Assembly (NCBI GenBank): GCA_017545095.1
Contig: JAFYCU010000209.1
Location: forward strand, 1-22,130
Direction: 5' to 3'
Origin: Muribaculaceae bacterium
GTDB taxonomy: Bacteria > Bacteroidota > Bacteroidia > Bacteroidales > Muribaculaceae
Length of the DNA: 22,130 nucleotides
Numbering within the stretch: the first letter of the stretch is position 1; each line of letters begins with the position of its first letter. Positions 1 to 9,889 of this stretch are shown here, one piece after another. The translations under genes were made by a program, and so were the position numbers. The notes below the pieces were generated by a model that did not search any database, was not told the origin of the DNA, and saw nothing but the letters and a program-made list of their open reading frames with translations.

Positions 1-3000
1 AGCTGCTTTGCCAGCATGACTGGCCTGCTCGAACTGGAAATCCCCAATGTGGAAACGCTGCCCAACTATTTGGTCGACGGTTGCACTTCGCTCACCACGC
101 TAAAACTGGGCGAAGGGGTTCATTGGGCATCCTATCACATGACCCGTAACTGCAATGCCCTAACCAAAGTCTATATGCTTTATGAGGATGTTGTGGGGTG
201 GAATGCTAATATACCCATTGGAACTATCAGTCCTCCAGCTGCCAAACCCATCAGTAACATCATCCAAGCGCAGGCTACCCTCTACATTCCTTACGGCACC
301 ACCGATGCTTATAAAACCAAGAAGAACATCGGCAATGGTTCGGTGACACTGTGGAACAAGTTCGGTACTTACGTGGCGCTGGATCCTCCCGGCGGCGTAG
401 TTGACGTGGAGAGCATCACCATCGCTCCCGCGAACCCCGTTCTCGCAGCCGAGGAAGGTGCCACCGTGCAACTCGCTGCTACGGTATTGCCTGAGGATGC
501 CACCGACAAGACCATCGTGTGGACCACCAGCGATGCAAGCATTGCCACGGTGAGCAACACCGGTCTGGTGACCCGCACCGCACCGCTCACCAACACTGGC
601 GACCAGCCTTACACCGTGACCATCACCGCCACCGGCGCCAACGACGTTTACGCCACGGTGACCGTCACTGCCGAGGTGCTCGCCAACATCCCCGTGTCCA
701 GCATCACCATCTCGCCCGAGAATCCCGTGCTCGCAGCCGAAGCTGGCGCCACCGTGCAACTCACGGCCACCCCATTGCCCGAGAACGCACTCGACAAGAC
801 CATCACCTGGAGCAGTGCCAACGAGGCCGTCGCCACCGTTGATGCCAACGGCTTGGTGACCCGTACCGCACCGCTGGTCAACGATGGCGACCAGCCCTTT
901 ACTGTGGCCATCACCGCCACCGCAGCCAGCGGCGTGACGCAGACCGTGACCGTCACCGCCGAGGTGCTCGCCAACATTCCCGTGGCCAGCATCACCATTG
1001 AGCCTGAGAACCCCGTGCTCGCCGCCGAGGACGGTGCCACCGTGCAGCTCACGGCCACTCCGCTGCCCGAGAACGCACTCGACAAGACCATCACTTGGAG
1101 CAGTGCCGACGAGACCGTTGCCACCGTTGATGCCAACGGCTTGGTGACCCGTGTGGCCCCGCTTTATAACAATGATGTGCCATTCACCGTCGACATCACT
1201 GCCACCGCAACCAGCGGTGTGACGCAGACCGTCACCGTCACCGCTCAAGTGCTCGAGACCGTGCTGCCCACCGCCATCGACATCACGCCCACCGACCCCG
1301 TGCTCACCGCCGAGGCCGGCAGCACCGTGCAACTCACGGTGAACTACACGCCTGAGAACACCACCGACCGCTTCGCCACTTGGTCCAGTGCCGACGAGAC
1401 TATCGCCACTGTGGATGAGAATGGTCTGGTGACCCGCACCGCACCGCTCGCCAGCGACGATGACCAGCCCTACACCGTGGTCATCACCGCCACCACGCCC
1501 AACGGCTTGACCGCCAACGTGACCGTGACCGCCAACGTGAAGGGCGAAGATTTCTTCCTGGAGGACGGTATCTACTACAACGTGCTCAGCCACGATGACC
1601 TCACCGTGGAGGTGACCAACTCCATCGCCGGAACCAATGCCGACATCACCTGCTACAGCGGCGACATTGTGATTCCCGCCACCGTGACTCACAAAAACCG
1701 CACCTACCAAGTGGTTCGTATCGGCAACTACGCTTTCGGTGCCGGAGGTTCGGGCTTCAGTGCCGGAACGAGCGTCACCAGCCTGACCCTCCCCGAGGGT
1801 CTGGAGAGCATTGCCTCTTACGCCATCCGTGGCATGGGTGGCATCACCGAGTTGGTGTTGCCTTCCACCGTGACCACCCTTGATGCCTTTGCACTCGCTC
1901 GCATCAGTGCCGAGACCATTGTCATCCCCAACGTGCATATCATTCCCATGTCGGCCATGAGCGGCTGCACCAACCTCAAACACCTGACCCTGGGTGCCGG
2001 TGTGCAGGAAATGGCCAACAACATACTCAACCAAGTGACTACCGTTGAGGACGTGACCAGCCTATCCACCACGCCGCCGGTGTGGAACCCCGCCGATGCT
2101 TCTTTCGCTCCGTTCAAGGGCTTCATCAACTCGGCCACGCTCTACGTACCCGAGGGATGCCACGATGCCTACTATAACGCCAGATCAACTTACAGCGGCA
2201 CCACCACCTACTATTGGCGTTTCGGCACCATCGAGGAGATTTCGAACGTGACCGAGATGACGCTGTCGCAGGCTCTCGGCTCCTCCACCGAGGAAGAGGT
2301 GCTCATCAGCGATGAGCTGCTCATTGCCGACGTGGAAGAGGACGGCACCGCCATCCTAACCGACAACAACGGCAACTGGATTGGCACCAACTTCGACGAG
2401 ACCGCACGAGAGGCCCTGGGCTTCGCCACGAGCGTCAAGGGCATTCGCGGTGTCATCACCGATTACGACACCAACCCCGTAATCACCCTCACCAAGACCC
2501 CGCAGGCTGGCGAGAGGAACGAGGAGGTGATTCCTGAGAGCATCGACATGACCCAGCTCATCGACTATCTGCCTGGCAACTGCCTCGCCACCGTGGCAGG
2601 TTACTACTACAACGGCGAGTTGCGTGCCTATGCCAACATTGATGATCCTGGCCAGCGGCTCACCATCGACAACACCTTCATTGGCGATGCCCTCGAGAAC
2701 GACAGCTTCATCAACAAAAAAGTGCTCCTCACCGCGATTGTGCGCCTGAAAGCAGCCTGGGAGGAGCCTGTGGTCGATGATCCTGAGCAGCCCGAACCCG
2801 ATGATCCCGGGGAGGCTCCACGCCGTGTCGTGGCTGGTGACATGAACAGCTCGAGCAACTACATCATCGCACCCGTGGGTGGTTCGGTGAGCGAAGATAT
2901 TGTCACTGCCGTGGCCGACATCAATGCCGCCACCGTGCAGAGCGTTACCTACGTCAACGCTGCCGGACTCACCGCCAACAAGCCGTTCGACGGGCTGAAC

Positions 3001-3057
3001 ATTGTGGTCGTTCGCCACACCGATGGCTCCGTCACCACCACCAAGATTGTGAAATAA
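1..3057 (+). CDS. Partial BspA-like LRR / Ig-like surface protein
   Basis: The 5' end is missing: the frame is open from base 1, before the first ATG at 16. Residues are counted from that ATG. About 1-115 are the end of an LRR_5 (BspA-type) region closing with the usual ATLYIP..TDAY...W..FG motif. About 130-515 are four bacterial Ig-like (Big_2-type) repeats of about 96 residues, recognised by SITI.P.NPVLAAE.GATVQL and W.S....ATVD.NGLVTR. About 520-745 are a second LRR_5 region ending in TLYVPEGCHDAYY. About 750-915 look like an OB-fold-like domain (ILTDNNGNWIG). A Pro/Asp-rich linker and a C-terminus with YVNAAG..A.KPFDG.N and final TTKIVK resemble a type IX secretion sorting domain. Such proteins are cell-surface adhesins or binding proteins; the ligand is unknown. 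A terminator follows. The architecture is clear; the OB-like and T9SS calls are inferences. Confidence 0.85.
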   Translation, partial: SCFASMTGLLELEIPNVETLPNYLVDGCTSLTTLKLGEGVHWASYHMTRNCNALTKVYMLYEDVVGWNANIPIGTISPPAAKPISNIIQAQATLYIPYGTTDAYKTKKNIGNGSVTLWNKFGTYVALDPPGGVVDVESITIAPANPVLAAEEGATVQLAATVLPEDATDKTIVWTTSDASIATVSNTGLVTRTAPLTNTGDQPYTVTITATGANDVYATVTVTAEVLANIPVSSITISPENPVLAAEAGATVQLTATPLPENALDKTITWSSANEAVATVDANGLVTRTAPLVNDGDQPFTVAITATAASGVTQTVTVTAEVLANIPVASITIEPENPVLAAEDGATVQLTATPLPENALDKTITWSSADETVATVDANGLVTRVAPLYNNDVPFTVDITATATSGVTQTVTVTAQVLETVLPTAIDITPTDPVLTAEAGSTVQLTVNYTPENTTDRFATWSSADETIATVDENGLVTRTAPLASDDDQPYTVVITATTPNGLTANVTVTANVKGEDFFLEDGIYYNVLSHDDLTVEVTNSIAGTNADITCYSGDIVIPATVTHKNRTYQVVRIGNYAFGAGGSGFSAGTSVTSLTLPEGLESIASYAIRGMGGITELVLPSTVTTLDAFALARISAETIVIPNVHIIPMSAMSGCTNLKHLTLGAGVQEMANNILNQVTTVEDVTSLSTTPPVWNPADASFAPFKGFINSATLYVPEGCHDAYYNARSTYSGTTTYYWRFGTIEEISNVTEMTLSQALGSSTEEEVLISDELLIADVEEDGTAILTDNNGNWIGTNFDETAREALGFATSVKGIRGVITDYDTNPVITLTKTPQAGERNEEVIPESIDMTQLIDYLPGNCLATVAGYYYNGELRAYANIDDPGQRLTIDNTFIGDALENDSFINKKVLLTAIVRLKAAWEEPVVDDPEQPEPDDPGEAPRRVVAGDMNSSSNYIIAPVGGSVSEDIVTAVADINAATVQSVTYVNAAGLTANKPFDGLNIVVVRHTDGSVTTTKIVK

Positions 3058-3071
3058 GCATCTCTTTATCG

Positions 3072-3110
3072 GAGAGCCGAGAGGCAAACAAAGCCTCCCG
3101 GCTCTCTTTT
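3072..3110 (+). terminator. Intrinsic terminator after the LRR/Ig gene
   Basis: A 14-bp stem (3072-3085 with 3093-3106, one A:C mismatch) and a 7-base A-rich loop are followed by TTTT. It begins 15 bases after the stop codon and should separate the LRR/Ig transcript from the dockerin genes. Confidence 0.85.
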
Positions 3111-3157
3111 CAACATTGATTTTCCACCCTATTATCATTGCCTACAACCCATCAACC

Positions 3158-3189
3158 ATTATCAATTACCCATTATCGATTATCAATTA
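3158..3189. repeat. Short AT-rich direct repeats (ATTATCAATTA)
   Basis: ATTATCAATTA occurs at 3158-3168 and 3179-3189, with a variant ATTATCGATTA at 3172-3182. Similar short arrays are common in Bacteroidales intergenic regions. They sit just before the first dockerin gene. I saw no good TAnnTTTG promoter in 3111-3202; the nearest match, TATCATTG at 3133-3140, lacks a correctly spaced TTG. Confidence 0.7.
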
Positions 3190-3202
3190 GATAAACCCGC
3201 CT

Positions 3203-6200
3203 ATGAACGCTCGATACACCATGTCGCTGATTGCTGCCGCTCTGCTATCGACAGCAGCAAGCGGACAATTACTCCCTCGCAGCACACAACCCAGCAACGA
3301 GGCCATGCTGCTCAATGTGGAAGGTTCCCGCACCATCGACGGCTCCAGCCTGATTGGCGTGAACCGCGATGCCACGCCGCGCCGGCAGGCCGCCCCGGCC
3401 ACCACCTCGGCAGGATACATCTTTGCCAACAAAACCTACGCCAGCACATGGAGCGACTACTCACGCAACGGCATCTATGTGCTCACCACCGACGGCGAAC
3501 AGAGCCAGCCCTATATGCTTGCTGACATCCTCAACGGCAGCAAGGGCATGTGCTATTTCAACGGTCAGCTGTGGCTCACCAGCGTCTATCAGGCGGCAAT
3601 CCTGAGTCCCAAGTACATCTACCACTACGTCTTTGACTTGAACACCGGCAACTTGCTGCGCACCATCGATCCCGGTTACGCCAATGCCGTGGCACGCTCA
3701 ATGGTATGCGACCGCTACACCGGCATCATCTACGGCTCGTTTGTCAGCGATGACAACATGGGCTACGTGTTCGGCACCGTGGACCCGCTCACCGGCGTGC
3801 GCACCGCACTGGGTTCCCTGCCCTGTGCGCTCACCGGTCTAGCCATCGACAGCCAGCACCGCATGTGGGGCATCAACCACCTCACCGGCATCCTTTACGA
3901 GGTGAACATGGCCACCGGCGGCCTCACCCAGCGTGGAAAGACCGGCCTGAAATCGGAATACATCAATGCCGGCTGCATCGACCCGCTGACCGACACCTAC
4001 TACTATACCATTGCCAACCGCAACAACTCGGCACTCTACACCATCGATCTCGCCACCGCGCAGGCAACCCTGGTTAAAGAATTCCCCTGCAACGACGAGT
4101 ACGTCTATATGTGGATGCCCACCGCCCTAAGCAGCGGAGTGCCCTCAAAGCCGCAAAACCTCACCGCCTCCTTCGAGGGCGAGGCCCTGGAGGGCACGCT
4201 CACCTACAAGGTTCCCACGCTGCTTGCCGATGGCTCGCCTGGCATCGGACAGGCCACTGCCACGGTGTATGTGAACGGTGAAGCCGTGTCGCAGCGGCAG
4301 GTGACCTACGGCACCACTGTCACCGAGACCGTCGCCGCGCCGTCGAACGGCAAGACCATCTTTGCCGTGGCTCTGACCAACGACCAGGGCGAGAGCAGCG
4401 TCGCTCTCACCCCCGCCATACAGGTGGGCGGCGAGAACCTGCCCGCACCCACCGGAATCTACACCCGCACGTTCACCGACACCGGAGCCGTGCGCATCTA
4501 CTGGGATGCCTATTCGGGCGAGAACGTCACCTACGACGTGACCCGCTACCCCGAGGCCACCGTGGTGGCCACCGGACTCACATCGGCCTACTACCGCGAG
4601 GTGCCGCCCGCCGGACAGCATTACTATGGCGTACGCGCACACGTAGACGGACGACTCACCGAGGAGGCCTACACCGAAAAGATTGGTACCGCCTCGCTCG
4701 CTCTGCCCTACGACAACTGCTTCGAGAACACCGACCGCGTGAACGAGCTCACCTACATCAACGCCAACAACGATGACTATGTCTGGCTCTTTGCCCCCAG
4801 TCTCGACTACCGAGGCACTCACGGCATCTACATGCCCTACAACGCCCGCGAACTCACCTTCTGGGAGCAGATGCAAGGCATTGAGCCGGAGACCGATGAC
4901 TGGGCCGTCACCCCCGGCCTGAAGATGGAGAAAGGCAAGGTCTATACCGTCACCTACAACATGTCGACCAAGGGCAGCGACGAGATTTACGAGGTGAAGA
5001 TTGGCACCGCACCCACCGTGGGTGCAATGACGCAAACCATCATCCCGCGCAGCACCGTGCCAGGCAGCGTGTTGCCCGTGGGGCGCACCGACTACTCGCA
5101 GTCGTTCACCGTCAACGCCGACGGCACCTACTACATCGGTCTGCACTGCATGTCGGCCGGCGGCTTCTGGCTGTGCGTGTATGAAATCCATGTGTCGGAA
5201 GGCTACTTCCCCAACGCCCCGACAGCCCCCGCCATCGCCGTCACACCCGACGATGCTGGTGCGCTGGAGGCCACCGTGGCCGTCACCGCGCCCACCACAA
5301 CGCTCAACGGCGGCACACTCAGCGCCATCGACCACATCGACGTGATAATCGACGAGGAGGTGGTTCACACCTGGCAAAACCCCGCACCCGGAGCCACGCT
5401 CACCACGCAAGTGCCCGTGGAGCGGATGGGCACCTACGAGTTTGAGACAGTGGCCTACCACACCGCCACCGACCACGGCACCACCGGCAAGGCCTCGGCT
5501 TTTGTGGGTGCCAAGGCTCCAGCCGATGTGCCCTCGGTGACCGGCATCGAGAGCAGCCCCGGCGAGGTCACCCTCACGTGGCCCGCCGTGCGCACCGCCA
5601 CCGACGGCTCAGCCATCGACCCGGCACAGGTCACCTACCTGATTTACGACACCGACGGCCAGGTGCTCCACGAGGTGCCCGGCGACACCACTTGCACTTT
5701 CCGGGTCACCGCACCCGACGCACCGCAGACCATGGTGCGCTACTACGTGGGTGCGCGCTACGGCACACGCTACACCTACACTACCGCCTTCACCCCCTAC
5801 CTGCTGGTTGGCAAGCCCTACGAGCTGCCATTCTACGAGACCAGCAACGGCGACGAACTCAACTACTTCTGGATTACCGGCGGCAACGCGCTGTGGCGAC
5901 TCCAGAAAGATGCCAGCGACATCAAGTCGAGCGACGGCGACGGCTCGTTCTTCTGGATGCGAGGCGAGTATCAGGAGGACCAGGGGCACATCACCTCGGG
6001 CAAAATCCACCTCACCGGCCGCGACATCACACTGGAACTCGACTACATGGCACTGAAAAACGACAGCAACCTGCTCTCGGTGAACGTGCTGTGCGATGGC
6101 GTGGGCACCACACTGCGCACCGTGGCAATGTTTGAGAACGGAACCGATGACTGGACTTGGCAGCACCTGAGCTTCAACCTCAACGAGTGGCAGGGCAAGA

Positions 6201-6466
6201 CCATCCAGGTGCAGCTGCTGGGCACCCTGTGGACCCATGTGAGCATCTTTGTGGATGGGGTCAAGATCACCAGCACTCCCGACACCTTGCCGGGTGATGT
6301 GAACGGCGACGGCACCGTCGACGTGGAGGATGTGAACGCGCTCATCAACGTCATCCTCGAAATCACCGACACAGGCAGCCTGAGTGGAAAAGCCGACGTA
6401 AACGATGATGGCATCACCGACATCGAGGACGTGAACACACTTATCAACCTGATTCTTACGCAATAA
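3203..6466 (+). CDS. Dockerin-terminated secreted multidomain protein, paralogue 1
   Basis: 1,087 residues, probably exported. A signal peptide (about 1-22, ending AASG before QLL) is followed by a short RTIDG-containing linker. About 55-310 look like a beta-propeller (repeated W/Y-G and IDP/IDL strands; MWGINHLTGILYEV). Two Fn3-like sandwiches span about 312-495. A jelly-roll or choice-of-anchor J-like region covers about 497-665 (FWEQMQ, DDWAVTPGL, GTYYIGLH). Two more sandwiches span about 668-870, and a second jelly-roll about 872-1028. The end (about 1030-1087) is a dockerin-type pair with DVNGDGTVDVED and DVNDDGITDIED calcium loops. It is the most divergent of the four paralogues, mainly in the N-terminal half. 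No enzyme motif is visible; a binding or adhesive role is inferred. Another ATG lies six codons in. The 64-bp gap to the next gene suggests co-transcription. Confidence 0.85.
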   Translation: MNARYTMSLIAAALLSTAASGQLLPRSTQPSNEAMLLNVEGSRTIDGSSLIGVNRDATPRRQAAPATTSAGYIFANKTYASTWSDYSRNGIYVLTTDGEQSQPYMLADILNGSKGMCYFNGQLWLTSVYQAAILSPKYIYHYVFDLNTGNLLRTIDPGYANAVARSMVCDRYTGIIYGSFVSDDNMGYVFGTVDPLTGVRTALGSLPCALTGLAIDSQHRMWGINHLTGILYEVNMATGGLTQRGKTGLKSEYINAGCIDPLTDTYYYTIANRNNSALYTIDLATAQATLVKEFPCNDEYVYMWMPTALSSGVPSKPQNLTASFEGEALEGTLTYKVPTLLADGSPGIGQATATVYVNGEAVSQRQVTYGTTVTETVAAPSNGKTIFAVALTNDQGESSVALTPAIQVGGENLPAPTGIYTRTFTDTGAVRIYWDAYSGENVTYDVTRYPEATVVATGLTSAYYREVPPAGQHYYGVRAHVDGRLTEEAYTEKIGTASLALPYDNCFENTDRVNELTYINANNDDYVWLFAPSLDYRGTHGIYMPYNARELTFWEQMQGIEPETDDWAVTPGLKMEKGKVYTVTYNMSTKGSDEIYEVKIGTAPTVGAMTQTIIPRSTVPGSVLPVGRTDYSQSFTVNADGTYYIGLHCMSAGGFWLCVYEIHVSEGYFPNAPTAPAIAVTPDDAGALEATVAVTAPTTTLNGGTLSAIDHIDVIIDEEVVHTWQNPAPGATLTTQVPVERMGTYEFETVAYHTATDHGTTGKASAFVGAKAPADVPSVTGIESSPGEVTLTWPAVRTATDGSAIDPAQVTYLIYDTDGQVLHEVPGDTTCTFRVTAPDAPQTMVRYYVGARYGTRYTYTTAFTPYLLVGKPYELPFYETSNGDELNYFWITGGNALWRLQKDASDIKSSDGDGSFFWMRGEYQEDQGHITSGKIHLTGRDITLELDYMALKNDSNLLSVNVLCDGVGTTLRTVAMFENGTDDWTWQHLSFNLNEWQGKTIQVQLLGTLWTHVSIFVDGVKITSTPDTLPGDVNGDGTVDVEDVNALINVILEITDTGSLSGKADVNDDGITDIEDVNTLINLILTQ

Positions 6467-6481
6467 CCAACATTCAAACTC

Positions 6482-6509
6482 GGGTGGGAGCGCGAGAACG
6501 TTCCCACCC
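6482..6509 (+). terminator. Hairpin between paralogues 1 and 2
   Basis: An 11-bp stem (6482-6492 GGGTGGGAGCG with 6499-6509 CGTTCCCACCC, one G:U pair) has a 6-base loop. No T tract follows, so it may be a weak terminator or an RNA-processing or stability element within a multigene transcript. Confidence 0.6.
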
Positions 6510-6530
6510 AATAATCAATTCCTATTATTT

Positions 6531-9500
6531 ATGAAAAAACTATTCTTACTGCTCACCCTGCTGGGCATCACAGCCACCGCCAGCCAGGCGCAGCTGCTCA
6601 AGAGCAAGGCTTCGCCACCCGCCAATTCGGCGGCTACCTCGGTGCAGGTCGAGGGTGTGGACTTCCGCACCATCAACGGCCAGTTGCCTCCGGTGGTCAT
6701 CGGTCCCCGGCAGGCCCACCGCATGGCAGCCTACAAGCCTTCGGGCCTCATCTACGGCACACGCATCTACTCCAACGTGTGGAGCGACTACTCGCGCTCA
6801 GGCCTCTATCTGCTCGACACCGAAACGCCCGCCATAGGCTCCATCTACGAGGGTACCTTGTTCAACACCTCCAATGGCGTATGCTACATCGACGGACGTC
6901 TGTGGCTCACACACAAGTCTATAGGAATCGTTATAACCGACGATGGCACCGTCAGCAACAATAGCATTTCGCACTTTCTGTTCAATCTCTACACAAGCGA
7001 AATCGAGATGAGCATCAACCCAGGCTATCCCAGCTCCGTTGCCACCGCGATGGTCTACGACCGCTACACGGGCATCATCTACGGATGCTTTGATGATGGC
7101 ACAAGCCACGACAATTTCTTTGGCACGCTCGACCTGACAACCGGCCGCTCCACCGTCATCGCCGAGCTGGACGTGGAACTACGCGGTATGGTCATCGACA
7201 ACAACCACCGCATGTGGGGCATCGACCGCAAGACGGGTGTGCTCTATGAAATTGACATGACTAACGGCATCCTGCGCAAGGTGGGCAACACCGGTGTCAC
7301 CTCGAACTATGCCAACAGCGGCTGCCTGGACCCCATCACCGGCGTGTACTACTACAACTCGTGCAACTATTATGAGTCTACACTCTACGCCATCGACACC
7401 GAAACGGCCAATGCCACGGCAGTATACGTTTTCCCCAACAACGACGAATGGGCATCGATGTGGATGCTTCCACAACTGAGCAATGCGGTGCCTGAAGCAC
7501 CGAAGAACGTTCAAGTGGTGTTTGACGGACTAGAGGGTGCTGTGAGTTTCAAAATGCCGAACAAGCTCGCCAACGGACAACCCGAAATGGGCACTCAGGC
7601 CACCTACACCATCTATGTGGACGGTGTGGCCGTGGTCACTGGAGTAGCCAATTATGGCAGCAACGTGGGCGTGCCATTGACCATGGAACATGGCGGACAG
7701 TTCATTATCGCCGTGGCACTGACCAACGACCAGGGAGAGAGCGAGGTGGTGCGGCAGACCGTCACCGTGGGCGATGCCGCCGTGTCCGCACCGGCCAACG
7801 TCACCCTCGCCAAGAGTGGCAACAATTTCCAACTCACTTGGGATGCCGTGGCCGTGAGCGGGGTGACCTACGATGTGACACGCTATCCTGACGAGGTGCA
7901 GGTGGCCACCGGGCTGACCGCCACCACCTTCACTGAACCCGTTCCTAACGGATTTCGCACCAACTATTTCTACACCATCACCGCTCGTGTGGGCAATGCA
8001 CAAAGCCATGTTGCACGCTCCAATTATCTGGCCACTGGTTCGTTTGGATTGCCGTATAGCAACCACTTCGAGACACAGGACCGTGCCGCCGAACTCACCT
8101 TCATCAATGCCAACAACGACGCCTATTTCTGGAAATATGCCGTGAACTGCGACCTGCACGGCAACCAAGGCATCTATGTGCCGATGAACGGACGATCGGT
8201 CTCGTTCTGGGAGGAAATGCAAGGCATTGTGCCCGAGACCGACGATTGGGCGGTCACGCCAGGCCTTCCATTCGAGGCTGGAAAAATCTACACGGTCACC
8301 TTCAAACTTTTCAGTTTGTATAATACCACCGAATATCTGGAACGCTACGAGGTCAAAATGGGTACCTCACCCACCGTGGCCGCAATGACACAGGTGCTGA
8401 AGTCGCCCACCAACATCCTCACCGGCAACCTCAATCCACGCGAAGACCAAATCGTGTTCGCCGTACCTGCCGATGGTGTCTACTACATTGGCCTGCACGG
8501 CATCAGCCAAGGTGGCTATTGGTTCGGCTGTCTGGGCATCGATGTGAGTGAGGGCTACGACAGCAGTGCTCCCTACTTCCCGATGGACCTCACGGCGATC
8601 CCCAATGCCGATGGCGACCTCACAGCCGATGTGGCAGTGAGTCCATCGGGCTGGAACGTGCAGCGCCGCGACCTCGAGGGAGGCTACGACCGCATGGAGC
8701 TTTACGCCAACGGCAAGCTCGTCCACACCTGGCCAAGCCCCGTGGCACGCTCAACCATCACCGCCACCGTTACCCTGCCACGCGACGGCAGCTATAACTT
8801 CGAGGCTGTGCCCTACGGCATCAGTGGCACGCGCGGCATTTCGCGCAAGGTTACCGCTTACGTGGGTGTGCGACCGCCAGCCGACATAGCCAGTGCCAAT
8901 ATTACCACCACCGACAACCCCGGCGAGGTGAACATGACCTGGACACCCATCACCAAGAATGCCGACGGCGCAACCATCAACAGTGCACAGGTAACCTACA
9001 ACGTTTACAATGCCAATGAGCAGTTGCTGGGTGAGGATGTGGCCGACCCGCAGCTCACCTTCCAGGCCATCGACTACGACAACGACCCGCAGCAGTTTGT
9101 GCGTTACTACGTCACTGGCCATTTCCACGACTATTTCAGCGGAAAAGCCGCCTACACACCCTATCTGCTCATAGGCAAACCTTATGAACTGCCGTTCCAT
9201 GAGACTGCACCCACAGGCATCATGCGCTACGCATGGCTCATGTCGGGTGACCTCGGCTGGAACGTGGGTGCTGAGGACGAAGACATCCCCGCACAGGATG
9301 GCGACGGCACCTATTACTACCTGTTTGGCTCAACCGAGAACCAAACGGGCACCATGACTTCGGGACGCATCCACATCAGCGGCAGCGACCCCAAGCTCTC
9401 GCTCGACTATGCCACCCTACAGGGCTGCACCAACACGCTGACCGTGAAAGTGCTGTGCAACGGTGTCACCACCACGCTCGGCACCATCACGCTCAACGGC

Positions 9501-9824
9501 ACGTCCAACGACTTCGTCTGGAAGTCGGCTGAATGGGACCTCAGTGCCTACGCCGACATGGATATCCAGCTCGAAATCACCGGCACCGTGGCTTCCCACG
9601 CCGCCGTGATCATCGACAACATTCAGGTCACCAGCACCGGTGGCCTCGTAGGCGACGTGAACGGCGATGGCAACATCGACGTGGAGGATGTGAACGCACT
9701 CATCAACGTCATCCTCGAAATCATCCCTGCCAGCAGCCTAAGCGGAAAGGCCGATGTGAATGGCGATGGCACCACCGACATCGAGGACGTGAACACGCTC
9801 ATCAATTTGATTCTTACTCAATAA
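6531..9824 (+). CDS. Dockerin-terminated secreted multidomain protein, paralogue 2
   Basis: 1,097 residues with a classic signal peptide (MKKLFLLLTLLG, cleavage near SQA/QLL). About 40-60 carry the family linker VEGVDFRTINGQLPP. About 60-318 are propeller-like. Fn3-like sandwiches lie at about 320-420 and 424-505. The first jelly-roll is about 506-677 (SFWEEMQG, DDWAVTPGL, YYIGLHG), two sandwiches span about 678-883, and the second jelly-roll is about 885-1035. The dockerin pair (DVNGDGNIDVED, DVNGDGTTDIED) ends the protein at LILTQ. The dockerin is nearly the same as in paralogue 1, while the N-terminal half is closest to paralogue 3. The ATG directly followed by AAAAAAC is the natural start and has an AT-rich leader. 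Function is probably extracellular binding or assembly; the substrate is unknown. Confidence 0.87.
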   Translation: MKKLFLLLTLLGITATASQAQLLKSKASPPANSAATSVQVEGVDFRTINGQLPPVVIGPRQAHRMAAYKPSGLIYGTRIYSNVWSDYSRSGLYLLDTETPAIGSIYEGTLFNTSNGVCYIDGRLWLTHKSIGIVITDDGTVSNNSISHFLFNLYTSEIEMSINPGYPSSVATAMVYDRYTGIIYGCFDDGTSHDNFFGTLDLTTGRSTVIAELDVELRGMVIDNNHRMWGIDRKTGVLYEIDMTNGILRKVGNTGVTSNYANSGCLDPITGVYYYNSCNYYESTLYAIDTETANATAVYVFPNNDEWASMWMLPQLSNAVPEAPKNVQVVFDGLEGAVSFKMPNKLANGQPEMGTQATYTIYVDGVAVVTGVANYGSNVGVPLTMEHGGQFIIAVALTNDQGESEVVRQTVTVGDAAVSAPANVTLAKSGNNFQLTWDAVAVSGVTYDVTRYPDEVQVATGLTATTFTEPVPNGFRTNYFYTITARVGNAQSHVARSNYLATGSFGLPYSNHFETQDRAAELTFINANNDAYFWKYAVNCDLHGNQGIYVPMNGRSVSFWEEMQGIVPETDDWAVTPGLPFEAGKIYTVTFKLFSLYNTTEYLERYEVKMGTSPTVAAMTQVLKSPTNILTGNLNPREDQIVFAVPADGVYYIGLHGISQGGYWFGCLGIDVSEGYDSSAPYFPMDLTAIPNADGDLTADVAVSPSGWNVQRRDLEGGYDRMELYANGKLVHTWPSPVARSTITATVTLPRDGSYNFEAVPYGISGTRGISRKVTAYVGVRPPADIASANITTTDNPGEVNMTWTPITKNADGATINSAQVTYNVYNANEQLLGEDVADPQLTFQAIDYDNDPQQFVRYYVTGHFHDYFSGKAAYTPYLLIGKPYELPFHETAPTGIMRYAWLMSGDLGWNVGAEDEDIPAQDGDGTYYYLFGSTENQTGTMTSGRIHISGSDPKLSLDYATLQGCTNTLTVKVLCNGVTTTLGTITLNGTSNDFVWKSAEWDLSAYADMDIQLEITGTVASHAAVIIDNIQVTSTGGLVGDVNGDGNIDVEDVNALINVILEIIPASSLSGKADVNGDGTTDIEDVNTLINLILTQ

Positions 9825-9839
9825 CTATTTTTTAATCCA

Positions 9840-9865
9840 GGTGTGTGCGCCCACGCGCACACACC
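9840..9865 (+). terminator. Hairpin between paralogues 2 and 3
   Basis: A perfect 11-bp stem (9840-9850 GGTGTGTGCGC with 9855-9865 GCGCACACACC) has a CCAC loop. It has the same position and size as the hairpin at 6482 but an unrelated sequence. A T6 run lies before rather than after the stem, so it is not a textbook rho-independent terminator in the gene direction. Confidence 0.65.
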
Positions 9866-9889
9866 ACTAATCAATTAATTCACTATTTT

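Noticed and set aside
160..2034. A 624-codon open frame on the minus strand opposite the LRR/Ig gene
   Set aside because: Composition is Gly/His-rich with no domains; it mirrors the Thr/Ala/Val-rich repeats of the sense gene. The same applies to the long antisense frames opposite the dockerin genes (for example 4145-5476, 13471-14619 and 15547-16758).
9845..9889. Upstream GTG start for paralogue 3
   Set aside because: It would translate the intergenic hairpin and mask a good signal peptide; paralogue 2 starts at the equivalent ATGAAAAAAC.
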